Assembly: GCA_025989215.1 (NCBI GenBank)
Contig: JAPDNP010000001.1
Span: 868,001-932,000 of the forward strand
DNA: 64,000 nt
Reading direction: 5' to 3'
Source: Neisseriaceae bacterium JH1-16
GTDB lineage: Bacteria > Pseudomonadota > Gammaproteobacteria > Burkholderiales > Chromobacteriaceae
Numbering within the stretch: the stretch's first letter is position 1; every line of letters starts with the position of its first letter. Below are positions 51,362-60,122 of the stretch, in pieces. The notes beneath the pieces were generated by a model. The model saw only the letters and a list, made by a program, of their open reading frames with translations. It made no database searches and was not told the origin of the DNA. A program made the translations under genes and the position numbers.

Positions 51362-51808
51362 GTGACCAGACCCGACCTTTGTGCGCAACAGTTGCTCGAA
51401 ACCATCCCCGAACTGATGCATGCTATTCGTAGCCATATGCGCCAGAACGCAGACGCCAAGGTTACCGTGCCACAACTTCGCTGCTTGCTATACCTGCGCC
51501 GCCATCCAGGCTGCTCGCTCGGCGATATCGCCAAGCACCTAGGCGTCACTACCGCCACAACGTCGACCATGGTCGATCGCATCGTCAGACAAGGCTTGAT
51601 CAAGGTCACCGTGCCACCGGACGATCGGAGGCGCATCTCGCTGGAACTGAGCGAACAAGGCACGACCATCGTAAGACATGCTCATGACGCTACGTTAGTC
51701 AAGATCAGCGAAACACTGAACATCTGTAGCGAAGAAGAGCTGGAACAGGTCCATCAGGCACTGAACATCCTGCGCCCGCTATTCCGGCGCGGTGACGAAG
51801 GCCGCTGA
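51362..51808 (+). CDS. MarR family transcriptional regulator
   Basis: The 148-residue protein starts at GTG. It has the MarR winged helix: PQLRCLLYLRRHPGCSLGDIAKHLGVTTATTSTMVDRIVRQG and the wing VTVPPDDRRRISLELSEQG. MarR proteins repress efflux genes until a drug-like ligand binds. It is divergent from mdtABC, 119 bases away, so it probably controls that operon. The effector is unknown. Confidence 0.92.
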   Translation: MTRPDLCAQQLLETIPELMHAIRSHMRQNADAKVTVPQLRCLLYLRRHPGCSLGDIAKHLGVTTATTSTMVDRIVRQGLIKVTVPPDDRRRISLELSEQGTTIVRHAHDATLVKISETLNICSEEELEQVHQALNILRPLFRRGDEGR

Positions 51809-51948
51809 TTTTCGCATCACACCATCGCCTTCGCTTCGACTTTTCAAAGTCTTAACAAATTTCAGCTGCGTTGACTGCCGGACCGGCCAGAACTACCGTG
51901 TCGACAAGACTTGTCGAACCCGGCTCATTTATGGATAATGCGCCTTCC

Positions 51949-52024
51949 GCCGGTGTAGCTCAGTTGGTAGAGCAGCTGACTTGTAATCAGAAGGTCGAGG
52001 GTTCGACTCCTTTCACCGGCACCA
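51949..52024 (+). tRNA. tRNA-Thr (anticodon UGU), integration site of the prophage
   Basis: The 76-base cloverleaf runs from GCCGGTG to CACCGGCACCA with encoded CCA; the anticodon loop is CTTGTAA (UGU). An integrase gene lies 125 bases downstream, so its 3' end is the likely attachment site. No second copy of the tRNA end was found in the window, so the far attachment site should lie beyond 64000. Confidence 0.95.
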
Positions 52025-52031
52025 AATACAG

Positions 52032-52062
52032 ACGGGCCTTGCAGCAATGCAAGGCCCGTTTT
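52032..52062 (+). terminator. terminator after tRNA-Thr
   Basis: ACGGGCCTTGC pairs with GCAAGGCCCGT around a 6-base loop, followed by TTT. Confidence 0.85.
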
Positions 52063-52149
52063 GCATTGGCGGTTTTAGATGGAATATTAGATGGGTCCAT
52101 CTAATATTCGCAGTTTCCATCGAGCCAAACCTCCTATGTAGCGGCATGG

Positions 52150-53238
52150 CTACTTCACGCCGACCCCCTTACGGATTGCGCGTCGGTCATATACAGCATG
52201 GACGATAGTAGGGTCCGCATGGCCGGTCGTATCGATGGCGTTAACCCCTTGATCCAGCAGGTCGGTAGCCCCCTTGGCGCGCATGTCATGGAAATGGAAG
52301 CGGGCATGACCTCCTGCCTCCCAGGCGCGCATCACTCTTTGCACCAGCGTATTGAACCCGGAATCGGTATAGGGCTTACCCGTCTTACGACTCACGAACA
52401 GATGGCGGCTTCCCTTAGGGCGCCATAGTTTTCTGGCCCGGCCGATCGCCTCTGCCAGTTTCGGCGCCCACTGCACTAGCACCTTGACCGGCTTCCGGTT
52501 CCGCCCCTTCAGTTGGTGCACTACCAGCCCCTCCGGTGTGATGTGGTCCAGGGTCAGCTGCAGTACGTCCTGACGACGCTGCGCGGCCAGGTAGGCGATT
52601 TCCAGCGCGGCCGAGACCACAACCCCCGATTCCAGCGGCTGGGTGTATTCCTTTCCTCTGGTAATGGCAGGTGGCTTTCCTTTGCGGAGCGTTAACATGC
52701 CGTGGAGGAGATTCCGTGCAAATGCCAGGAACTGCTCCAGCTCCTCGTCCTCCACATAGCGATCGCGCGGCCGTTCCCGATTGCGCGTCACCCCACGGCA
52801 AGGATTAACGTCGACGATGCCCCAGCGCATTGCCATGGTGAACACGTGCGATAGCAATGCTTTCTCCCGGTTGCCGGACACCGCCGCCCTCTGCTTGGCG
52901 CGCGCGTCCAGATACTGGGCCACGTGCACCGGCTTCACTTCATCGGGGCGGAAATCGCCGAACGCTGCCTCCAGCAACTTCAGCTGCCCGCCCTGGTCGC
53001 GCCGCGTCTTGATCGACTTGGTCGGTAACACCTCTACTGCATAGCGATTGAACACGGCCGCCATGCCCTGGGCGGGTAGCCGGCAGGGCGCCTCCCGCTC
53101 GACCCAGCGCCGTTTAGCTTCCTCCAAGTTGTCCGACAGGCGAATCCACTTGTTCTGATGGGTCACGTAATAGTAAGCGCCGTACTTCCGATACATCCGC
53201 GGCGGCAGGTCGCGGTCCTTCGTGCGAGGCCGTGCCAT
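52150..53238 (-). CDS. phage integrase, tyrosine recombinase
   Basis: The 362-residue protein has a SAM-like DNA-binding N-terminus and a tyrosine recombinase catalytic domain. The catalytic Arg is in LAAQRRQDVLQL near 225; the HDMRAKGATDLL box supplies His and the second Arg, GHADPTIVHAVYDRR the last His and the nucleophilic Tyr near 350. It points toward tRNA-Thr, as is usual for temperate phages that insert into tRNA genes. A DUF4224 gene, perhaps an excision factor, lies directly upstream. Confidence 0.92.
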   Translation of the reverse strand: MARPRTKDRDLPPRMYRKYGAYYYVTHQNKWIRLSDNLEEAKRRWVEREAPCRLPAQGMAAVFNRYAVEVLPTKSIKTRRDQGGQLKLLEAAFGDFRPDEVKPVHVAQYLDARAKQRAAVSGNREKALLSHVFTMAMRWGIVDVNPCRGVTRNRERPRDRYVEDEELEQFLAFARNLLHGMLTLRKGKPPAITRGKEYTQPLESGVVVSAALEIAYLAAQRRQDVLQLTLDHITPEGLVVHQLKGRNRKPVKVLVQWAPKLAEAIGRARKLWRPKGSRHLFVSRKTGKPYTDSGFNTLVQRVMRAWEAGGHARFHFHDMRAKGATDLLDQGVNAIDTTGHADPTIVHAVYDRRAIRKGVGVK

Positions 53239-53239
53239 T

Positions 53240-53479
53240 TCACCTCCGAGTGACTTTGTTGAGTTGGTCCAGGTTGATCGAGCGCAGCGGTGTCGGCGCC
53301 GAGGTGACTAGGTTTTCCCCCAGGGCAGCTCGCACCACCAGCCGCGACACCAGGGGGCGTCCGCGCCCATTGGTCAGGAAGGGGATACGGTTAGCCTTCA
53401 GCCACACCGCGATTCGGGCCGAGGTTTTATAGCCGCTGATGGACTTAAGCTCCTCTTGGGTCAGGATGGCATCTTCCAT
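53240..53479 (-). CDS. DUF4224 family phage protein, possible excisionase partner
   Basis: The 79-residue protein has the family opening AILTQEELKSISGYKTSARIAVWLKANRIPFL followed by GRPLVSRLV. DUF4224 proteins lie next to phage integrases and may act as small DNA-binding factors. I chose the ATG with GGAG 7 bases upstream. It ends 1 base before the integrase start, so the two are co-translated. Confidence 0.75.
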   Translation of the reverse strand: MEDAILTQEELKSISGYKTSARIAVWLKANRIPFLTNGRGRPLVSRLVVRAALGENLVTSAPTPLRSINLDQLNKVTRR

Positions 53480-53511
53480 GCTGAATCTCCGTCGTCTGAT
53501 GTTTCGTGACG

Positions 53512-54183
53512 TCAAGCTGCTACGCAGTACACGGCGCCATTCCTGCTCAATTGCGCCTGCACTACGCCCTCGGCTACACGCCGCCAGTCATCCAGCGAGT
53601 CGTCGTTGTGCAGGTGGTGATCCTGATCGTGGTCGACCGGCACGGCGCGTTCGGTGACGTGACCGCGGACCGGCTCCACCTCGGCACGATGGATATGCAG
53701 TACCTGGCCGCCCAGCTCGCGGGTCAGCTCAGCCTCGTCGGCGGTGCGGACGTCACTGATCACCACGCCGCGGCCCTGCGACAGAATGGTGTCGAGGCGG
53801 CGGGCCATCTGGCGTGTCCAGTAGTCGGTGGCCACCGTCTGGCGGCGGTACTCGGTGCCCCACAGTTGCAGGATCTCGCGTGGCGAGCGAGGGCGGCTCA
53901 GTGCATCGATCAGAAGGCGGCTCGACGTTTCGCTGACAATCGCCTCGACAAAGTCCAGCTCGCTGCAGCGCTCCAGCGCCAGGCGGCCGGTCGGCAGTTC
54001 TTTCAGCGTGCGATCGGTCAGTATCGACCAATCGTCCAGGCCGAACGCCGCAGCCACCTCGCTGCGCAGCGGGTCGGCGAAGGCGATTTTCTCGAACAAG
54101 TGTGGGGCGATGTGGCAGATGTTGTAGGCAAGGGTGTCTTTGCCACTGCCGGCCGGGCCGGTCAGGCCAATCAGTAGAGTCAT
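53512..54183 (-). CDS. phage deoxynucleoside monophosphate kinase-like protein
   Basis: The 223-residue protein starts MTLLIGLTGPAGSGKDTLAYN with a P-loop, then FADPLRSEVAAAFGLDDW and ILQLWGTEYRR, as in T4 gp1-like dNMP kinases of many phages. These phosphorylate dNMPs for phage DNA synthesis. The open frame extends far upstream into a methyltransferase fossil, but the ATG at 54183 fits the family start. No good ribosome binding site is seen. Confidence 0.8.
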   Translation of the reverse strand: MTLLIGLTGPAGSGKDTLAYNICHIAPHLFEKIAFADPLRSEVAAAFGLDDWSILTDRTLKELPTGRLALERCSELDFVEAIVSETSSRLLIDALSRPRSPREILQLWGTEYRRQTVATDYWTRQMARRLDTILSQGRGVVISDVRTADEAELTRELGGQVLHIHRAEVEPVRGHVTERAVPVDHDQDHHLHNDDSLDDWRRVAEGVVQAQLSRNGAVYCVAA

Positions 54184-54313
54184 TGGAGTGCACCGAATCA
54201 GGGTCAGGCCGTAGCCAGAAACAGCAACGCGGCCCAGATGGAGCCGCGTGCGTAGCAGGTGATGACGATGAGTAGGTCTGTTGCCAAGGGGGCATGCGTT
54301 CTGCTTGTCGCCA

Positions 54314-54523
54314 TCAGGTTGGTGGTTGTGATAGCAGGGCGAATGCTGCGCCTGACACTCTCGAAACCTGACCGTTTCCAATGGTTTTAATGCGGCCCAT
54401 CCGATGGGCCACTCCATCAGCCACTCGACCCACTCGGGGTTCAACTGGCCACCCTCCGAAGCCATCCCAGCAGGTGGCCACCGAGTATTCCATCACCAGC
54501 ACTTGCGAAAAGAGCCAACTCAT
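54314..54523 (-). pseudogene. internally deleted phage DNA methyltransferase
   Basis: The open frame begins MSWLFSQVLVMEYSVATCWDG, like the start of a common phage DNA methyltransferase family. After that the family's C-terminal signature GGQLNPEWVEWLMEWPIGWA and KPLETVRF appears, but in another frame. A deletion of several hundred codons has joined the two ends out of frame. The ATG overlaps the stop of the 33-codon gene before it. No methyltransferase catalytic motif remains. Confidence 0.6.
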
Positions 54524-54621
54524 TCACGGGTGGGCCGCGGCACCAGTGCCTGGAGCAGCCCGGCCGGATGCTTATGTTGGTCGTTCATGGGCTGTTCGTA
54601 GTGTGTTGATGAAATATTCAT
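54520..54621 (-). CDS. small phage open frame coupled to the methyltransferase remnant
   Basis: A 33-residue frame (MNISSTHYEQPMNDQHKHPA...) has an AAGAACGGAAC leader and ends in an ATGA overlap with the next start. The coupling suggests it was translated, but the product is not recognised. Confidence 0.35.
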   Translation of the reverse strand: MNISSTHYEQPMNDQHKHPAGLLQALVPRPTRE

Positions 54622-54655
54622 GTTCCGTTCTTGTGGTGTTAATGAATGGCGTGGG

Positions 54656-54685
54656 CAAAAGAAAACCCCGCACTTGGCGGGGTTT
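54656..54685 (-). terminator. minus-strand terminator in the prophage
   Basis: On the minus strand AAACCCCGC pairs with GCGGGGTTT, followed by TCTTTTG. It would stop transcripts from the VWD-protein gene. Confidence 0.7.
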
Positions 54686-54860
54686 ACGGAAAGAGTCCGA
54701 CTTTTCCTCTTAATAGACGTTATGATGTTTTGTAACAGCAAACATAAAGATCTCGCGATTAATGTTAGGTGTGACTAACATGCGCTTGCGTTCAAAGTGG
54801 TTGATTAAACTTCAGCTCTCTGGCTCTGAGTATTTTTATCAACTTCTGACTGAAAATGGT

Positions 54861-56770
54861 CTATTTTTCATCCCCAACGACTAGAGGGTTGGGCATGGTT
54901 TTATATACATTGGCGGCATCGCTGTCTTTAAGTACTGCAACATCAAGAGTGCAGGCATCCAGAAGCGCCTTATTTTCGATACCGGCTTGTTTGCAAATAT
55001 TTCGTGTCATCTTGGACAGCGAAGGATCGAGGTCTTTTGCAAAGAATAGTTTCTTTGGCACACTGCGCTCGAAATCGCTTCCGCAAGGAGATAACATCGA
55101 CTCATTCGAAAGAACGCGCCAACTTTTGGTAAAATGTCCGTATAATTCTTCATAAGAAAATGGGGCAGTCAACTCTGTTCCGTCCCGCGCCTCAATTGAG
55201 TCGATGCCATCGCTGCTATTGGCGAGCAAACCGCGCACTTTACTTGGCCAGTGCCCGAGCCCAACAGAGACGTCGATATAATCGCCATTTTCCACAGCAC
55301 GCACGCTATCTCCATGCGGTCCGCGCACAATATACGTATCGCCTTTAAGGACGACATCTCCACCTCCTGGTAGTTGATACGGCTTCCCTTCACGTAAGAT
55401 TACTGGCACTCCATCGATATTCACGCGCGTCGGCTCAGCAGACGACGGTGCAAGGCAGATGGCTACTCGACTTTTTCCCGTCCCTATCGCGACCGCCTTG
55501 TTGACCGCTACATCAGGCCTCGTCGGCCTTCTCGGGACCTGACGTGTCTGAACAACAAAATCAGAATCAGTCATGGCAAGAATGAAATCCCCCGATGCCT
55601 GGAAGTCATAGAGCAAGCCACCAAAGGTCGTCAGATGAGTATCGCCGATAGTCTGCGCGATTGCACAGTTCGGTAATGCTCCGCTAGCTGCACTGCTAGT
55701 TGTGTATATTACCGCAGGTCCTGGTCCAGCCAGTGCAGGGGTAGTTGAATCAAATCCAAGATTATTTGTTTCTGCTGTAAAACTACCTACCCCGCAAATC
55801 GGAGAATTCGTGTTGCCATTGATTATTTGCGTTCGCATGGTCATCTTCGTGCCGGCGCTAAAACTGGCTTGATTCTTACAGCAGTCGCCGAAGATGCCGA
55901 ACTCGGCTGTATTCCAATTATTTGAGAGACTGACCAAATCACCCAGTCCGTTTGCCTTATCCATTTTGCCAGCGGTCGTAAGCATTACCATATCATTGAT
56001 GGCATCGCCAGTAAGCAATACCCCCTGAAGTTGCGCAGCCGACAAAGCTGTAGCATTTTGGGGGGAGCTATCGATGAAGCAATTGTTTCCCGAATGAATC
56101 CATTTTATATCCGTTGGACACGACGGGCCATAGCCGATCAGCCAGTATTCTATGAAAATACAGGGACCTGCAGAGCATTGGTTCTTTGAGTAAATAAATT
56201 GCTCCCACCCCAGGCATCCTGCAACGTTATTACACGCAGGCGGGGAGGGAAAGAACTGGCTATTTAGCTGGATAGTGAAAGCATCAGCCAGGTTCTGAGT
56301 GCCTTTATAAGGTCCCATTTCAGTGAGCGTTGGTGGGGTGACGCTGTCGAAATATCCTTTTGCAATCGAGATCTTCGGCTCAGTTGAGGGGCTTTTCACC
56401 TCAGCCAAAATGTTACTGCTCTGGTACCCGACGTTAGGGTGCACAGTCAAAGTAGGTGCGTTGGGATCTTTCGGTGGAGGAAGACAATCCTTTTTAACCC
56501 ATTCAGAGTTCGGGTAAGTGGCGCTAAAACAGCCCTTTTCAGATACCGCCTTTTTCGACATCATATTCTGCCAAACTTCTCGCTTCCTCAACTCCTTTTG
56601 ACTAAGTACCTGAGGTGGAGTGTTTGTCTGAGGCATGTGAGCTTCATAGGCGAGCTCATTGAGTTGTTGGCCATAGGCTGTGGCAGATAAGTATCCAAAA
56701 ACGAGATATATAGCTATCAGGAGGGCGAAAACGTTAATGCTGTGCTTGTTTAAAAAGGAAGATACTTCAT
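54861..56770 (-). pseudogene. secreted protein with a von Willebrand D-like domain, signal peptide out of frame
   Basis: The main frame (591 codons from an ATG at 56636) encodes a Cys-containing ectodomain and, near 335-480 of that frame, a VWD-like region: IGDTHLTTFGGLLYDFQASG, FVVQTRQVP and GLLANSSDGI. The true start seems to be the ATG at 56770, with AGGAGGA 5 bases upstream, but its frame stops after MKYLPF. Adding one base to the A5 tract at 56752-56756 (T5 on the coding strand) would give MKYLPFLNKHSINVFALLI and the signal end GYLSATAYG. So this is a one-base frameshift, a slippage switch or a sequencing error. Base composition is lower in GC than the core genome. Confidence 0.7.
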
Positions 56771-57458
56771 CGCAGTCCTCCTAATATGTTGTTCATGCAT
56801 TCATCGAAATATAGATGAAAGCTTGCAATTCGTAGGACCGTGATTTGATAATTTTTCAATAATTCCGATTGCTAATAAAAACCCTACCGTCTTGCCAGTA
56901 TTTGTGAAAAATGGAGTTTTTCACGGTCCGATATACAAAAATAACCGCCATCAGACGGGGCTAATGATCGGGCTGGGTGCTACCTTGTAGTGTACTGATA
57001 ATAGTTTACTGATAGTTGAACAGCTTTTCCTCGCCAGGCTTGCCGTACAGGTTCTTGTCCACCTGGCGCATCTGAGTTACCTGCCCGGCATTATCGTAGG
57101 TGTATGTCACATCGATCGTACTGGCCGGCTCAAAGGTGGTCAGGCTCAACAGGGGGTAGAGCCGGTTAGCTTCCTGTTTCCTGTTGGTCAGCCAGATCGA
57201 GAAGAGTGGAGAGGTCGTTCCCCGTGGCCAGGATCAGTCCATCGTCGTCGGTCAGCAACAGTGTGGGCTCCTCTGACCCGAGAGTGAAGTCGCCCACGCC
57301 CAGGCACTGCCTGGCCGTAAAGATCGAACGGTGTTGGTGTGCGATTGGGATGATTACCGACTACGCGGGATGGCCGCTGCGTTGTGATGGTTTCGAACAT
57401 AAGGCGCGGCTATGACCGTGCCGGTGGGGAACTCCTCGGGGCAAGTAAGGAGAGTGGT
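56771..57458. other. gene-free stretch with Rhs-like fragments
   Basis: The AT-rich part to 57000 has no gene. From 57006 to about 57360 two frames on the minus strand encode fragments listed as a pseudogene. The promoter of the 57459 gene lies here but is not clear. Confidence 0.5.
57006..57360 (-). pseudogene. fragments of an Rhs/YD-repeat-like protein
   Basis: One minus-strand frame reads TIDVTYTYDNAGQVTQMRQV and KNLYGKPGEEKLFNYQ before a stop at 57006, as in YD-repeat (Rhs) proteins. The part upstream, in another frame, reads GVGDFTLGSEEPTLLL and DGLILATGNDLSTLLDLADQ and ends at a stop at 57166. The two overlap near 57170-57200, so at least one frameshift or deletion lies between. Function is lost. 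Confidence 0.45.
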
Positions 57459-57968
57459 ATGCAAGACGAAGCAGTGTTTGGTTTTGTGCGTATGGCGCTG
57501 GAAGTGTTGTCTGCCAGCGAGTTGAAGGTGCAGCGGTTCAGTGCGGCATCGGGTTCGTCGGGCGTAGAGCCGGACGACTTGAAGTGCATGGCCGACCGGA
57601 CGTTGCGGGCGGTGACATTGTTGCCGGCCGAACAGCATCTGGCGGTGATGGCGTGGGTGTTCCATGACGACTATCGCCGGTTACCGTTGTACTTCGCTGA
57701 CCTGGTGTCGTTTGCTCGGCATGGGTTGGCCGAAAAGGGTGTGGAGTTAGAGGCCGAGTGGCTGGTGACGATGGTGCGATTGTGGTTGAAGTTGGACCGG
57801 TCGTTCCGTGTGGCGGCGGAGCACTTGGGGGTGAATCACGAGACGGTGGCTGCGAAGTACCGTGCGACGGTGGAGCCGCTGTTGGATGGTTGGCGGGTGG
57901 CCGGCAAAGGGTCGATCGAGCCGCTGTACTACGAATGGGAGGGGAAAAAGTTGCTGTTGTGCGCTTGA
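57459..57968 (+). CDS. phage protein with C-terminal helix-turn-helix, possible late regulator
   Basis: The 169-residue protein has AAGGAG 8 bases before its ATG. It is helical, and the segment RVAAEHLGVNHETVAAKYRATVEPLL near 120-145 looks like a helix-turn-helix. Size and place, between early and tail genes, suggest an antiterminator or late-gene activator, but I do not recognise the family. A TTGGCCGAA copy lies in it, unusual for the prophage. A terminator follows. Confidence 0.5.
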   Translation: MQDEAVFGFVRMALEVLSASELKVQRFSAASGSSGVEPDDLKCMADRTLRAVTLLPAEQHLAVMAWVFHDDYRRLPLYFADLVSFARHGLAEKGVELEAEWLVTMVRLWLKLDRSFRVAAEHLGVNHETVAAKYRATVEPLLDGWRVAGKGSIEPLYYEWEGKKLLLCA

Positions 57969-58029
57969 CATAGATAAACCTGTCCACCAATATTCAGCCC
58001 GTAGACCCGCCCAAGTTGCGCCTACACGA

Positions 58030-58058
58030 AACCCCGAGCTAACCCCTCGGGGTTTTTT
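58030..58058 (+). terminator. terminator before the membrane cargo gene
   Basis: AACCCCGAG pairs with CTCGGGGTT and a T6 tract follows. It is nearly identical to the terminator at 58931-58959. Confidence 0.9.
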
Positions 58059-58119
58059 GCTTTCCAATAGGTGACTGATCTTGCTCAGTCAAATGTCATG
58101 ATTGACAAATGGAGGGTAT

Positions 58120-58878
58120 GTGGAAGGTTTGATTGCACTTGTCAGCAAGTCCGATGGATGGGTACTTACATTAAGTACGGCATTGATTTTAATTTGGGCC
58201 CTAATAATGACTTTGGAGAAGGCATATGGAGTATACGGCCTTCACACTAAAGAAAGGGGCATGAGCAATCTTGAATTTATGGAAAAGCATTCTTCCGCAT
58301 TCAAGGAAAATAAAAAATTAGCACGATTTGTCGAAAGATTAAAAGAGCATGAGCTTTTTTACTCGCTGACAAAAATTCGAGCCACACCAGAAAAGATATC
58401 CATCTTCGCCGAGATATTTGAGCTTGGTGTAGTTACTCCCAAAAATCTTAAACGCGTAAGTGCATACATCGACAAAGATCAAAGCGGAAAAATAAAATCA
58501 CAAACCGGGTTGGCTGAGTTTGTTCTAATTATACTTGGCATAGCTTTGGTAGTGCTTATGGGATTTTTTGCTATGACCGTCAACTATCTGATACCTGAAA
58601 AACAAGATTCAATTAGAGTCTTTGTGATAGTTTACTTATGCCTGGCTACACTACTATTTGCAATACCTACGACTGGTGAAGTCTTAAAAATTAAAACCCT
58701 TCTATCAATAAGTGAAGGACTAGATAAAAAATCCAGACTTTCCGGCAAGCCCGGCCTTAAATGGCAGGCTAAAACCGCAATCAAAACCGGCTGGAAGAAA
58801 ATGGTTATTACCATTGCAGTATCCGGAGCAATCTGGATTGGCGGATATTACTTTGCGCAGTACCTGAAGGCTATATAA
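58120..58878 (+). CDS. AT-rich membrane protein, phage cargo gene of unknown function
   Basis: The 252-residue protein has a membrane helix near the start (VLTLSTALILIWALIMTL). A charged helical domain of about 100 residues follows, then two helices (FVLIILGIALVVLMGFFAMTV and VFVIVYLCLATLLFAIP) and a last one near the end. It is clearly lower in GC than the surroundings. I chose GTG at 58120, just after GGAGGG, though the spacing is short; a TTG at 58102 is the alternative. It stands alone between two twin terminators, the layout of a phage moron, perhaps for defence or exclusion. Confidence 0.55.
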   Translation: MEGLIALVSKSDGWVLTLSTALILIWALIMTLEKAYGVYGLHTKERGMSNLEFMEKHSSAFKENKKLARFVERLKEHELFYSLTKIRATPEKISIFAEIFELGVVTPKNLKRVSAYIDKDQSGKIKSQTGLAEFVLIILGIALVVLMGFFAMTVNYLIPEKQDSIRVFVIVYLCLATLLFAIPTTGEVLKIKTLLSISEGLDKKSRLSGKPGLKWQAKTAIKTGWKKMVITIAVSGAIWIGGYYFAQYLKAI

Positions 58879-58930
58879 ATCTGGAATATAGAAACTTCAC
58901 TTATCACGCTCATTCTTGGCGTGCACGCAA

Positions 58931-58959
58931 AACCCCGAGCTAAACACTCGGGGTTTTTT
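58931..58959. terminator. terminator after the membrane cargo gene
   Basis: AACCCCGAG pairs with CTCGGGGTT and T6 follows on the plus strand. The stop of the convergent gene lies inside it. Confidence 0.9.
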
Positions 58960-59491
58960 GTTGGGTCGCTCGATATGGAATACCGCAGTACAGGCTAAGC
59001 AGCAGTACGATCACAATGCCGAAAAATACCCCCGTTGGGAAAACTAATCCAATGCTAGGTAGACTGGACTCCCGCGACGTCGCAAGCCCAATCATTTGCA
59101 TCGCAAATGGTCCGGAGAAAGCGGCCCATGCGCAAAGTGGAATCAGCCTGATTGGTCGCCATTTGTTCCAGAGCGAGACAACTGGAAATATGGCAAGAAG
59201 CATGATCGGGTAGCAGGCGTAGATCGCTGTTTCGAAGCCAAACGTAAGCGCGATCCTCAGTTCATGGATTGGCGTTACTGGGATAAAGCCACGTGAAAGT
59301 CTTCCAAACAAAAGACCAATAGGGATTGAGACAACGAGCGGTATTAACAGGATGCCGCGCCACAAAGGGCGACGAAGCTGGGTATGATCAGCTCGAACCT
59401 GCTGGTTATTCCTGTATGTCTTCAGCCACCAAAAGTAAATAAAGACCGCGTATACCACCAGCAGTGCAAATGTTGGCTCTCTGTTATCCAT
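58940..59491 (-). CDS. four-helix membrane protein, unknown
   Basis: The 183-residue protein has about four hydrophobic stretches (LLVVYAVFIYFWWL, GILLIPLVVSIPIGLLFG, AIYACYPIMLLAIFPVVSLW, GVFFGIVIVLLLSLYCG). It is convergent with the other cargo gene, and its last codons run through the shared terminator. I start at the ATG giving MDNREP; a GTG two codons earlier is possible. No family is recognised. Confidence 0.45.
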   Translation of the reverse strand: MDNREPTFALLVVYAVFIYFWWLKTYRNNQQVRADHTQLRRPLWRGILLIPLVVSIPIGLLFGRLSRGFIPVTPIHELRIALTFGFETAIYACYPIMLLAIFPVVSLWNKWRPIRLIPLCAWAAFSGPFAMQMIGLATSRESSLPSIGLVFPTGVFFGIVIVLLLSLYCGIPYRATQQKTPSV

Positions 59492-59537
59492 AATCACAGT
59501 TCAAATCAGCGATGGCATTGCCATTAGCATAGTACTT

Positions 59538-59563
59538 GAGCCCCCCCATTGCTGCGGGGCTTT
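59538..59563 (+). terminator. terminator-like stem before the tail genes
   Basis: GAGCCCC at 59538 pairs with GGGGCTTTTG near 59556; a T4 tract follows. A TTGGCCGAA copy (minus strand) lies 12 bases on. Confidence 0.45.
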
Positions 59564-59698
59564 TGCTTTCTGCCGTTCGGCCAAAGTGCTGGGCGGTGTC
59601 GATTGTCCGGGCCACCCGCCCGGCGGCCGGCCGTATGGCTGGCCATGTCTGCTGCCTGCTTTCCCATTTGGAAAGGAGGTGATCTCTGCGAGGTGTGT

Positions 59699-60069
59699 AT
59701 GGCCAAGGCATCAGTGGTTGGGAAGCTGAACCTGCGCTTGCCAGGCATGCAAGAAAGCGCGCGAGGGATGCGGCGAAAGCTGTTCGAGGCGAAGCCGCTG
59801 ATCGAGCAGGCGCTACGCGCCGAGGTGAATTCGGCGTTCCGGGTGAAGAGCAGGGCGTTCCCCGCTGCGTTCAAGGGGTTCATCAGCTACCGGGACAAGA
59901 ACCGTTCCACGGCGAGCCGAGCCCCAATGTGCTGATCACCATCCTGGCCGCGCAAGCCGGCGACGGGGTCGAGCTGACCGGCAGCACGCTGCAAGGGTTC
60001 ACGGTGCGGGTGCGCAACGGCGCCGACTACGTGGCGCGACACATCAACTGGATCGCTCAGGGCTACTGA
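59699..60069 (+). pseudogene. fused remnants of two phage tail proteins
   Basis: The first 68 codons (MAKASVVGKLNLRLPGM... to FKGFISYRDKN) look like the start of a phage minor tail protein of the DUF6441 type. At about 59900-59915 the sense moves to another frame, which gives GEPSPNVLITILAAQAGDG and RVRNGADYVARHINWIAQGY, the C-terminus of a different tail protein. A deletion between two tail genes explains this. The original frame stops at 59935. Confidence 0.55.
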
Positions 60070-60122
60070 GCCACAACCTACACGCCCCGCAATTGCGGGG
60101 CGTTCCTCATTTGGAGAGCTGA

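Noticed and set aside
53512-54465. 317-codon version of the dNMP kinase
   Set aside because: The first 94 codons belong to the methyltransferase fossil and a non-coding spacer; family members start at MTLLIGLTG.
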